From Candidatus Kapaibacterium sp. (GTDB lineage: Bacteria > Bacteroidota > Ignavibacteria > Kapaibacteriales > UBA2268): a DNA stretch of 5,397 nucleotides. The notes under the pieces are model-generated. The model was not told the origin of the DNA and did not search any database. It worked only from the letters and a program-made list of their open reading frames with translations. Each line of letters starts with the position of its first letter. The first letter of the stretch is position 1. Shown in pieces: positions 1 through 5,397 of this stretch. The stretch covers positions 1 to 5,397 of the forward strand of contig CALHRB010000177.1 in NCBI GenBank assembly GCA_938038165.1. Reading direction: 5' to 3'. The position numbers and the translations under genes were made by a program.

Positions 1-871
1 CATTATCATCATTATATACTTCATCGTAAACTCCAGGAGTTGTTATGAAATTTAATGAGTTAGTAGTCCCAATAACAACGAATTCACCATTTTTGCCTGT
101 TGAGATATGTTTAATTTCATCTGTTGAACCACCTCCAAAATAACCGCCAAAAACAATTGGGTCAATAATTAAATCATAATTATGATCATAACTACCAAGA
201 TCAAAGCCAATTAGACCACTATCTTTATCAAACCACTTAAAACTACAGTCAATAATTTTTGTTTCATTATTAATTATCTGGAAAGCTCTTAATTTGTTGT
301 TTAATATTTCGCCAAATACAGTCATTAAGCTAAGATTATTATCTTTTATATAATTTATCGGAACACCTTCATATCTGATTTTTATACTGTTTGGATCCCC
401 CCCCTTTTTGATAATAAAATCATATCTTGGATTCCCTGAATCGGTCATCAAAACCAAGTCAATATTATTATAAACATTAATTAAATAAACTTCCTCGAAA
501 CTTTTGCATTTTTTGATCCATTTAGATTCATCATTTCCCTTAAAAAAATTGTGGTAACTTTCTCCTTCAATTTTTCCATAAGAATGAAAGTTTTTGTTAC
601 TGCCAATAAGATCCATGCGGATCACTTGTCTTCGGGTCTTGTTTTCACCAGTAAATTCAAAAAAATCGTAAATTACTCCTTCGTTTGTTATAATCAGATT
701 AAGATTACCTTTTTGTGCAAGGAATTTGATTTTATCCTGCCATTGACCTTTATTTTCAATAAAAAGAAGGACATTCTGTTCAGGTGTAAAACTAATTTCC
801 TGACCCAAAATAGCATTTCTACAGAAAAGAATCAAGAAAATTACAATTGATAATAAAAAGAAATTTTTCAT
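1..871 (-). CDS. Secreted SBBP-repeat (beta-propeller) protein, N-terminal part, 3' end outside window
   Basis: This reading frame is open from an ATG at 871 to the window edge and encodes 290 residues with no stop. Residues 1-24 look like a signal peptide: MKN, then a hydrophobic run at about 4-16, with likely cleavage after ILG before QE. The Cys at 17 has Phe before it, so it is not a good lipobox. The rest fits the domain that precedes SBBP repeats: FIENKGQW (37-44), YNNIDLV (134-140), YDFIIKKGGDP (150-160), IGFDLGSYD (221-229) and LIIDPIVFGGYFGGG (234-248). The first propeller-type repeat follows, with GEFVVIGTTNS (262-272) and TTPGVYD (278-284). Such proteins are exported and often surface-associated or adhesin-like; the actual role is unknown. 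A C-terminal sorting domain (for example type IX) could exist but would lie off-window. No other Met occurs upstream before an in-frame stop at 914-916. An AGGGG stretch sits very close to the ATG, so ribosome-site support is weak. The gene follows rluD by 57 bases on the same strand. Confidence 0.85.
   Translation of the reverse strand, partial: MKNFFLLSIVIFLILFCRNAILGQEISFTPEQNVLLFIENKGQWQDKIKFLAQKGNLNLIITNEGVIYDFFEFTGENKTRRQVIRMDLIGSNKNFHSYGKIEGESYHNFFKGNDESKWIKKCKSFEEVYLINVYNNIDLVLMTDSGNPRYDFIIKKGGDPNSIKIRYEGVPINYIKDNNLSLMTVFGEILNNKLRAFQIINNETKIIDCSFKWFDKDSGLIGFDLGSYDHNYDLIIDPIVFGGYFGGGSTDEIKHISTGKNGEFVVIGTTNSLNFITTPGVYDEVYNDDN
397..404 (-). repeat. G8 homopolymer tract inside the SBBP-protein coding sequence
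   Basis: Eight consecutive C on the plus strand read as eight G in the coding strand. They span the last base of Lys156, Gly157, Gly158 and the first base of Asp159. The frame is intact at this length, since the expected family pattern (YDF-x-K-x-G-x-DP) continues across it. Losing one G would give four altered codons and then TAA. Gaining one G would give about nine altered codons and then TGA. The tract is therefore a possible slippage site; that it actually varies is inference. Confidence 0.6.
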
Positions 872-928
872 AGCCCCTATTTTTATAAAATTAAAACAAC
901 TTCTGACTTCAAATTAACAAATTAAATA

Positions 929-1999
929 TTATTTAGTTACATCGAATTTCTCTCTTTTTAACTTTTCTAATATTTCTGAAAAGATTAATGGTAATTCAGC
1001 TTCAAATTTCATTATTGTTTTGTTTATAGGATGTTCAAACTTCAGGCTGAATGAATGTAATTGCTGATTATTAGCTATCTTTAATAATTCATTATAAAGA
1101 TCCCTTAGTTTTTTGTTATTATAACCATATACAATTTTATCACCCCCATATTGAACATCACCAAACACTGGATGTTTTACATAAGAAAAGTGGACTCTAA
1201 TCTGATGTGTCCGTCCTGTTAATAAATTTATTTCAACCAAAGAAAGATATTCATACTCTTCAACAACTTTGTATTCAGTTATTGCCGGTTTCCCACCTTT
1301 TTTTACAACTGCAAATAACTTTCTATCAAGACTTGACCTTCCAATGTCGCCCTCAATTCTGCCTGATGGTTCATCAAATTTTCCCCAAACCAAAGCAAGA
1401 TATTTTTTTTCGACAGTCCTTTCAGCAAATTGCTTTGCCAGAAGAGAGTGGATTTCAGGATTTTTTGCAATGAGCATTATTCCCGAAGTGTCTTTATCGA
1501 GACGGTGCACTAAGCCCGGTCTGATTGAATCGCTTGCAAAGATTTTTCCTTCATCGCTAATATCTTCATCATCTTCATCAAGTTCAATTTTTATTCTTTC
1601 CCGATGTCCTAAATGATAAAGTAAAGCATTTACCAAAGTTCCGCTCCTGTTACCAAATCCCGGGTGTGAGACCATTCCTGACGCTTTATTAATCACTAAT
1701 AAATATTCATCTTCATAAATGATATTTAGAGGAATGTTTTCGGGAATGAGTTCAATGGGCGGTGGTTTTAAGAGCTTACATAGAATAAAATCACCGGGTT
1801 GAACTTTTTTACTGCCCCTTGTGATTTTACCATTTACAGTGACTGCTCCCTCGCTAATAGCTTTCTGAACTTTTGTCCTTGTAGCATTTTTAATAATATT
1901 TACAAGATAAACGTCCAGCCTTTGAGGTGTTTGCCCTTGTGGAACTCTGATCTCGAATATACTTTCTATATATTCCGGATAATGACTATTTTCATCCAT
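929..1999 (-). CDS. rluD: RluA-family 23S rRNA pseudouridine synthase, RluD-like
   Basis: This 356-residue protein probably converts specific uridines of 23S rRNA to pseudouridine. RluD acts on helix 69 (positions 1911, 1915 and 1917 in E. coli), but the target here is inferred from similarity. An N-terminal S4 RNA-binding domain spans about residues 25-75 (QRLDVYL, then AVTVNGK). The catalytic domain follows, with VINKASGMVSHPG (102-114) and the signature GLVHRLDKDTSG (162-173), whose Asp168 is the expected catalytic nucleophile. LLTGRTHQIRVH (259-270) and HPVFGDVQYGG (276-286) are also family motifs. It is slightly longer than E. coli RluD, partly because of an acidic segment at about 132-158 between GTLVNALLYH and the signature. 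The start is firm: an in-frame TGA lies three codons upstream and the next Met is at 109. There is no Shine-Dalgarno; the bases just before the ATG are a T-run. It lies 57 bases after lspA. RluA/RluC-type specificity cannot be excluded. Confidence 0.93.
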   Translation of the reverse strand: MDENSHYPEYIESIFEIRVPQGQTPQRLDVYLVNIIKNATRTKVQKAISEGAVTVNGKITRGSKKVQPGDFILCKLLKPPPIELIPENIPLNIIYEDEYLLVINKASGMVSHPGFGNRSGTLVNALLYHLGHRERIKIELDEDDEDISDEGKIFASDSIRPGLVHRLDKDTSGIMLIAKNPEIHSLLAKQFAERTVEKKYLALVWGKFDEPSGRIEGDIGRSSLDRKLFAVVKKGGKPAITEYKVVEEYEYLSLVEINLLTGRTHQIRVHFSYVKHPVFGDVQYGGDKIVYGYNNKKLRDLYNELLKIANNQQLHSFSLKFEHPINKTIMKFEAELPLIFSEILEKLKREKFDVTK

Positions 2000-2000
2000 T

Positions 2001-2031
2001 AAAAAAATTCAGTAATTTCCTGCATACTGAA
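2001..2031 (-). terminator. Candidate weak intrinsic terminator after lspA, abutting the rluD start
   Basis: Read on the minus strand, TTCAGTA (2031-2025) pairs with TACTGAA (2014-2008) around a 10-base loop and is followed directly by seven T (2007-2001). One base then separates it from the rluD ATG at 1999. It lies 25 bases past the lspA stop. The shape fits a Rho-independent terminator, but the stem is only 7 bp with two G-C pairs and the loop is large. It may be inefficient, or may be only a leader hairpin of rluD. Confidence 0.38.
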
Positions 2032-2056
2032 CAGATTAAATATTGTTCTTAATTTG

Positions 2057-2665
2057 TTATGAGTTATCTTGCTTCTTGAACGTTAATTGTTTAAAAGAAG
2101 GAATATGTTTATAAAATATTAGCAAAAAAAATACACCAACTGTAACACACGAATCCGCAACATTAAATACGGGCCAATATCTTAAATTCAGGATGCTAAT
2201 ATCAGGAATATCAACTAATATAAAATCAATTACTTTGCCGTAGAAAATCTCAGCATAACCGAAAACAATACCATAAAATACTCTATCAACCAGGTTCCCA
2301 ACAGCTCCTGCAAGTATGAGAGATACACCCGTTTTGATGCCCCAGTGAAAATTTTTCAACTTAAATAAATACCACGATAGAATAATTCCTGCTACGATTG
2401 AAAATATGCTCAAAACTATTTTAAATGGTCCAAAACCAATGCCAAATGCTATACCGGCATTCTCAACATAAGTAAATTTAACAACTTCACCAATCACATT
2501 TATATCTGAAAAAACAGTTCGGGTGTAGTATGCATTTTCGCCAAAACCTACGTGGCTGACCCCAAAATATTGATAAATCATAAATTTCGTGGTCTGATCA
2601 ACGAGTATTAAGATTATGGAAATGATAAAGAATGGAGTAACTCTTTTCTTAGTATTATTCATCAT
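2057..2665 (-). CDS. lspA: Lipoprotein signal peptidase (signal peptidase II)
   Basis: This 202-residue inner-membrane aspartyl protease removes the signal peptide from prolipoproteins after the lipobox Cys has been lipidated. It has hydrophobic segments at about 11-30, 82-103, 110-130 and 172-186, as expected for a four-helix membrane protein. Family motifs run in order: LVDQTTK (21-27, conserved Asp23), YVENAGIAFGI (66-76), GAVGNLVDR (120-128), VIDF (145-148) and FNVADS (167-172). By alignment with known SPase II enzymes, Asp147 and Asp171 form the catalytic pair. It is longer than the roughly 165-residue E. coli enzyme. There is extra sequence at about 35-62 after helix 1 and about 11 extra residues between GNLVDR and VIDF. 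The start is Met1 or Met2; an in-frame TGA at 2671-2669 excludes anything further upstream. GGAA just upstream is a poor ribosome site. An out-of-frame ATG at 2672 opens a five-codon frame overlapping the lspA start. A terminator hairpin lies immediately upstream. Confidence 0.96.
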   Translation of the reverse strand: MMNNTKKRVTPFFIISIILILVDQTTKFMIYQYFGVSHVGFGENAYYTRTVFSDINVIGEVVKFTYVENAGIAFGIGFGPFKIVLSIFSIVAGIILSWYLFKLKNFHWGIKTGVSLILAGAVGNLVDRVFYGIVFGYAEIFYGKVIDFILVDIPDISILNLRYWPVFNVADSCVTVGVFFLLIFYKHIPSFKQLTFKKQDNS

Positions 2666-2675
2666 AATTCATTCC

Positions 2676-2700
2676 AAAAAAAAAGGGACTATAAAGTCCC
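2676..2700 (-). terminator. Intrinsic terminator after the TraR/DksA-like gene
   Basis: On the minus strand GGGACT (2700-2695) pairs perfectly with AGTCCC (2690-2685) across a 4-base loop and is followed by nine T (2684-2676). The 6-bp stem has four G-C pairs, which stands out in this AT-rich DNA. It starts 24 bases past the traR/dksA-like stop, so it should end that transcript. The T-run ends only 10 bases before the lspA ATG, so an lspA transcript reading through, or starting upstream, would carry it in its leader. On the plus strand the hairpin is not followed by T, so it works in one direction only. Confidence 0.82.
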
Positions 2701-2724
2701 GATAAAAAAATAAAATTAATCAGG

Positions 2725-3729
2725 CTATTTTAATGGCTCAATCCTGTCAATCCCATCTTCAGGACAAACTTTTCTGATTTTCCAGCTTGCAGAAAGGGTA
2801 GTGATTGGAACAGCCAACAATCTTTCTTTTGCAATAAGAATCCCGCATTCCCTGCAGATCCCATAGGTTTTGTCAGCTATTCTTTGCAAGGCTTCATCAA
2901 GCTTCTTTATATATTCATTTATTCTTTGTATCTGAGCGTAAGTTTTTTCTTTCTCCATAGCCTCAGAGCCTTGCTCAGCCATGTGCATAGAGTAAATCAT
3001 ACTCTCCTCGGCAAAATCATAATTCGTAAGATCTTCAAGCCTTTCTTTTAACATACCCAGTTCTTCAATAGCCTCTTTCCTAACCTCAAGTATTTTAGCT
3101 TTAAACATTTCTAAATCTTCATCGGAATAACGAACAGTTGGTTTTGGCATTTCGGTAATACCCTTTTTTTGAGTTGTATGTTGTTCTCCAACTACCTTAG
3201 TTTGTTCTTGTGGTTTTTCTTTAGCCTTTTCGATACCTTTTACTTTAGCTTTTGTTTCTTTGTTCGTAACTTCTGATTTGATAGATTTTTTAGTTGGTGA
3301 TTCGTCAGAAATGTTGATTTCGGACTTTGACTTAGTTTCAAAATCTTCTGTCTTTTTATCAGATTTAGCCTTTGCCGAAACTTTTTCATCAGGAGATTTT
3401 TTTGTCACTTCAATCTTAGAAGCCTTACAATCAGTTTTGTGTTTCATAGGAGCAGGTGTGTTTTTGTTATTACCTCTTTTGATAACAAGCTCTTCTTTTT
3501 TTTCGACAGATAAAGTTTTTTCCTGATCTTTTTTTGTTTTAGGAGTTTTTCTATCTTTATGAGCAAGCTTATCTTTAACCTCAGATGTTATTCGGGGTTT
3601 GATTGCTTTTTCGGATTTTGATGTCTTAAGCTCTGCTTTGTTAGTTTTAGTTTCGATTTTTTTTGATGATACAGAATCAATTTCATCGTTTGTTTGCTTA
3701 TTTTTTGCCGATTTAGATTTACTAGCCAT
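2725..3729 (-). CDS. TraR/DksA-family protein with long lysine-rich N-terminal tail and incomplete zinc finger
   Basis: The 334-residue protein has two parts. Residues 1-200 are low-complexity and probably disordered: about 51 Lys and 32 Asp/Glu, many Ser and Thr, almost no aromatics, similar in texture to a histone-H1-like tail. Residues 200-320 match the TraR/DksA fold: RYSDEDLEMFK (200-210), a helical hairpin to about 285 that includes YSMHMAEQGSEAMEKEK (246-262), then TYGICRECG (288-296) and KERLLAVPITTLS (301-313). DksA relatives bind in the RNA polymerase secondary channel and modulate initiation with ppGpp; that role here is inferred. The zinc site is degenerate: Cys292 and Cys295 are present, but the next two expected positions are Ser313 and Trp316. 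A later Cys322 might compensate. The start is firm because TAA directly precedes the ATG and AGGAG lies 8 bases upstream. An internal Met194 could give a tail-less form. It lies 81 bases after ileS and ends in a strong terminator. This gene beside ileS and lspA is a familiar arrangement in Bacteroidetes-group genomes. Confidence 0.88.
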   Translation of the reverse strand: MASKSKSAKNKQTNDEIDSVSSKKIETKTNKAELKTSKSEKAIKPRITSEVKDKLAHKDRKTPKTKKDQEKTLSVEKKEELVIKRGNNKNTPAPMKHKTDCKASKIEVTKKSPDEKVSAKAKSDKKTEDFETKSKSEINISDESPTKKSIKSEVTNKETKAKVKGIEKAKEKPQEQTKVVGEQHTTQKKGITEMPKPTVRYSDEDLEMFKAKILEVRKEAIEELGMLKERLEDLTNYDFAEESMIYSMHMAEQGSEAMEKEKTYAQIQRINEYIKKLDEALQRIADKTYGICRECGILIAKERLLAVPITTLSASWKIRKVCPEDGIDRIEPLK

Positions 3730-3737
3730 TTAAATTA

Positions 3738-3742
3738 CTCCT
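3738..3742 (-). promoter_or_regulatory. Shine-Dalgarno site of the TraR/DksA-like gene
   Basis: AGGAG on the minus strand with an 8-base spacer to the ATG at 3729 supports that start. It is the only strong Shine-Dalgarno in the window; the other three visible starts have weak or no such site. Confidence 0.7.
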
Positions 3743-3756
3743 AAGTTAAAGAGTTG

Positions 3757-3790
3757 CAAATATAATATAATTAATATAATTAAAAACAAG
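3757..3790 (-). promoter_or_regulatory. Candidate Bacteroidetes-type promoter for the TraR/DksA-like gene
   Basis: On the minus strand TATATTTG (3764-3757) matches the Bacteroidetes -7 element TAnnTTTG exactly. A weak upstream partner, CTTG (3790-3787), lies 22 bases before it, a little far from the usual spacing to a -33 TTTG. Transcription would begin around 3750, giving a leader of about 20 bases that holds the AGGAG site. I found no other exact match to this -7 pattern in the intergenic gaps. The surrounding DNA is almost pure A/T, so a chance match is possible. Confidence 0.42.
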
Positions 3791-3810
3791 AAAAATAATC
3801 AAAATAAAGT

Positions 3811-5397
3811 TTAAAAAACCTTTTCAACTAAAACTTCAATATTCTCATCAAAAATTTCAATACTTTCTCCCTCAATATTGTCATTTAAGAGAAGGGCTTC
3901 AGCCAAAGTCTCATTACAAATATAATTAGAAAGTTTTAAAATTCTTGAGGAAATATTATCGTCAGCTCTAAATTCAATCTTTATTCTGTCAGTAACATCG
4001 AAATCTTTTGACTTTCTGATGTTTTGAATTCTATTAACAAATTCTCGCGCTATACCTTCGCTGAGCAATTCATCTGTAACAGTTGTGTCTAAAGCAACGG
4101 TAATTCCTTCTTCGCTTGCAACAAGCCAACCTTCGATATCTTCGCTCATTATTTCAACATCATCAATTGAAATCTCATAATCTTGATTTTCGATTTTAAA
4201 AATAAATTTTGACTTTTCCTCAAGTTGATATATCTGAGAATTTGTCATGTTTCTTATCAGGTCAGCGATAGTTTGGGTCGTTTTGCCAAACTTTTTACCT
4301 ATGGTTTTGAAGTTTGGTTTAGCTTTTTTTCGAACTATCTCAGCTTCTCCAGTAACATACTCTATATTTTTAATGTTAACTTCTTCTTTGATAATAGATT
4401 CAAAATGTTGAATGTCCCGGCGTTCCTGAGCCGTAAGAACTGGTATCAATATTCTTGATAAAGGCTGCCTGACCCTTATTTTTGCTTTTTCTCTCAAAAA
4501 CCTTGTCAAAGTAACAATATTTTGAGCAATAGACATTTTATGTTCAAGATCTTGATCAATCAAATTTTTCTTAGATGAGGGGATATCCATCAAATGAATT
4601 GATTCGGGCTCATCATCGTTCCTCAGTTTCTGGTAAATATCTTCGGAGATGAAAGGTGCAGCAGGAGCCATCATCAGAAGAATATTTATTAAAACTTCTC
4701 TCAGGGTTTGATAAGCAGCCAGTTTTTCTTTATCATTTTCTCCTTTCCAAAATCTACGTCTGTTGCGACGAATATACCAATTTGAAAGCTCGTAAATCAC
4801 AAAATTCTGAACTCCACGAAAAGCTCGTGTCAAATCATATTTTTCCATATTGCTTCGATAATCATCAATTAAAGTATTTATTCTCGAAATAATCCATCTG
4901 TCTATTTCGAGTCTCTCGGCAATATCAACTGGTTTTTCTTTGCCTGTAAAACCATCAATATTTGCGTATAGAGCAAAGAATGAATAAATATTGGTCAAGG
5001 ACCTGAAAAAGTCTGATATGATGGTCTTGGCAATATCATCTTCATTGAAAAGAGTTGCTTTCCATGGAGGATTATTAACCAATAAATACCACCTGACGGC
5101 GTCCGCTCCAAAACGCTCCATCACTTCAAAGGGATTAACAACATTTCCCTTTGATTTTGACATCTTTACTCCGTTCTTATCAAGGATTAACTCATTAACA
5201 ATAATATTTTTGAAAGCTGGTTTGTCAAATAGTGCGACTGCTATATTATGAAGTGTATAAAACCAACCTCTTGTTTGATCTATGCCTTCAGCAATAAAAT
5301 CCGCAGGAAAACTATTATTAAATAATTCCTGATTTTCGAAAGGATAATGAAATTGAGAAAATGGCATGGCGCCTGAATCGAACCATACATCAATTAC
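3811..5397 (-). CDS. ileS: Isoleucyl-tRNA synthetase, C-terminal half, 5' end outside window
   Basis: This class I synthetase joins isoleucine to tRNA-Ile in the cytoplasm. The visible 528 residues enter the window in frame as VIDVWFDSGAMPFSQFHYP, a conserved catalytic-core stretch. The Met at 5367 is therefore internal and the true start is upstream. Next come DQTRGWFYTLH (visible residues 40-50), KMSKS (78-82; bases 5166-5152), which stabilises the activated intermediate, and GNVVNPFE. The helical anticodon-binding domain follows, with ELSNWYIRRNRRRFWKG, LREKAKIRVRQPL and EGIAREFVNRIQNIRK. The HIGH motif and most of the editing domain lie off-window. The C-terminus has a single Cys and no CxxC zinc ribbon. 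Together with the SNWYIRRNRRRFW stretch, this places it in the eukaryote-like IleRS type (IleRS2) found in Bacteroidetes relatives rather than the E. coli type. It ends at TAA, 81 bases before the next gene, and I see no strong terminator in that gap. Confidence 0.97.
   Translation of the reverse strand, partial: VIDVWFDSGAMPFSQFHYPFENQELFNNSFPADFIAEGIDQTRGWFYTLHNIAVALFDKPAFKNIIVNELILDKNGVKMSKSKGNVVNPFEVMERFGADAVRWYLLVNNPPWKATLFNEDDIAKTIISDFFRSLTNIYSFFALYANIDGFTGKEKPVDIAERLEIDRWIISRINTLIDDYRSNMEKYDLTRAFRGVQNFVIYELSNWYIRRNRRRFWKGENDKEKLAAYQTLREVLINILLMMAPAAPFISEDIYQKLRNDDEPESIHLMDIPSSKKNLIDQDLEHKMSIAQNIVTLTRFLREKAKIRVRQPLSRILIPVLTAQERRDIQHFESIIKEEVNIKNIEYVTGEAEIVRKKAKPNFKTIGKKFGKTTQTIADLIRNMTNSQIYQLEEKSKFIFKIENQDYEISIDDVEIMSEDIEGWLVASEEGITVALDTTVTDELLSEGIAREFVNRIQNIRKSKDFDVTDRIKIEFRADDNISSRILKLSNYICNETLAEALLLNDNIEGESIEIFDENIEVLVEKVF

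Noticed and set aside
17..60. The window edge as a sign of a truncated or broken SBBP gene
   Set aside because: The frame is open to base 1, so the gene is cut by the window and not by a mutation.
551..850. Plus-strand open frame of 99 codons
   Set aside because: It lies wholly opposite the SBBP-protein gene, has no recognisable domain, and the minus-strand frame there matches a known family.
818..871. Lipoprotein signal (Cys17) in the SBBP protein
   Set aside because: The residue before Cys is Phe, which does not fit a lipobox; cleavage after Gly23 by signal peptidase I is more likely.
872..928. Possible promoter or terminator between rluD and the SBBP gene
   Set aside because: There is only a loose TTTG and TAATTTTA pair at poor spacing and a 5-bp all-A/T inverted repeat near the rluD stop; neither is distinguishable from chance in such AT-rich DNA.
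1207..1616. Two plus-strand open frames opposite rluD
   Set aside because: They are antisense to the catalytic region of a clearly recognised enzyme and have low-complexity or composition-driven sequence.
3260..3526. Plus-strand 88-codon hydrophobic open frame
   Set aside because: It is the mirror of the lysine-rich tail: complements of Lys codons read as Phe and Leu, giving a false membrane-like sequence.
4225..5251. Plus-strand open frames opposite ileS
   Set aside because: All are antisense to conserved IleRS sequence and show no protein family features.
5365..5367. ATG at 5367 as the ileS start
   Set aside because: The frame continues upstream to the window edge with VIDVWFDSGA, a conserved IleRS motif, so this Met is internal.

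Overview
The window is an AT-rich piece of bacterial chromosome in which all five genes lie on the minus strand, so transcription runs from high to low coordinates. In that order they are: the C-terminal half of isoleucyl-tRNA synthetase (ileS), a TraR/DksA-type protein with a long lysine-rich N-terminal tail, prolipoprotein signal peptidase (lspA), an RluD-like 23S rRNA pseudouridine synthase, and the N-terminal part of a secreted SBBP-repeat (beta-propeller) protein. Both outer genes run off the window.

Several features point to the Bacteroidetes/Chlorobi/Ignavibacteria (FCB) group, possibly an Ignavibacteria- or Kapabacteria-like lineage. These are the eukaryote-like IleRS C-terminus without a zinc ribbon, the TraR/DksA homologue with Ser in place of the third zinc cysteine, the ileS-traR-lspA gene order, a TAnnTTTG-type -7 promoter element, and mostly poor Shine-Dalgarno sequences. 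The exact taxon is inference.

Layout: 5397-3811 ileS (5' end missing); an 81-base gap with a candidate Bacteroidetes-type promoter and a clear AGGAG ribosome site; 3729-2725 traR/dksA-like; a 59-base gap with a strong intrinsic terminator whose T-run ends 10 bases before lspA; 2665-2057 lspA; a 57-base gap with a weaker hairpin plus T-run that ends one base before the next start codon; 1999-929 rluD-like; a 57-base gap with nothing convincing; 871-1 the SBBP protein (3' end missing). No gene-free stretch exceeds 81 bases. I see no tRNA, rRNA, mobile element, CRISPR array or origin.

The first four genes are housekeeping functions: isoleucine charging, probable RNA-polymerase-associated regulation, lipoprotein maturation and ribosome modification. 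The SBBP protein looks like a separate surface or secreted accessory gene. I do not see a new multi-gene system. The points most worth checking are the degenerate zinc finger and histone-H1-like tail of the TraR/DksA protein, the two terminator-like hairpins that abut start codons, and a G8 tract inside the SBBP gene where a one-base slip in either direction gives an early stop.
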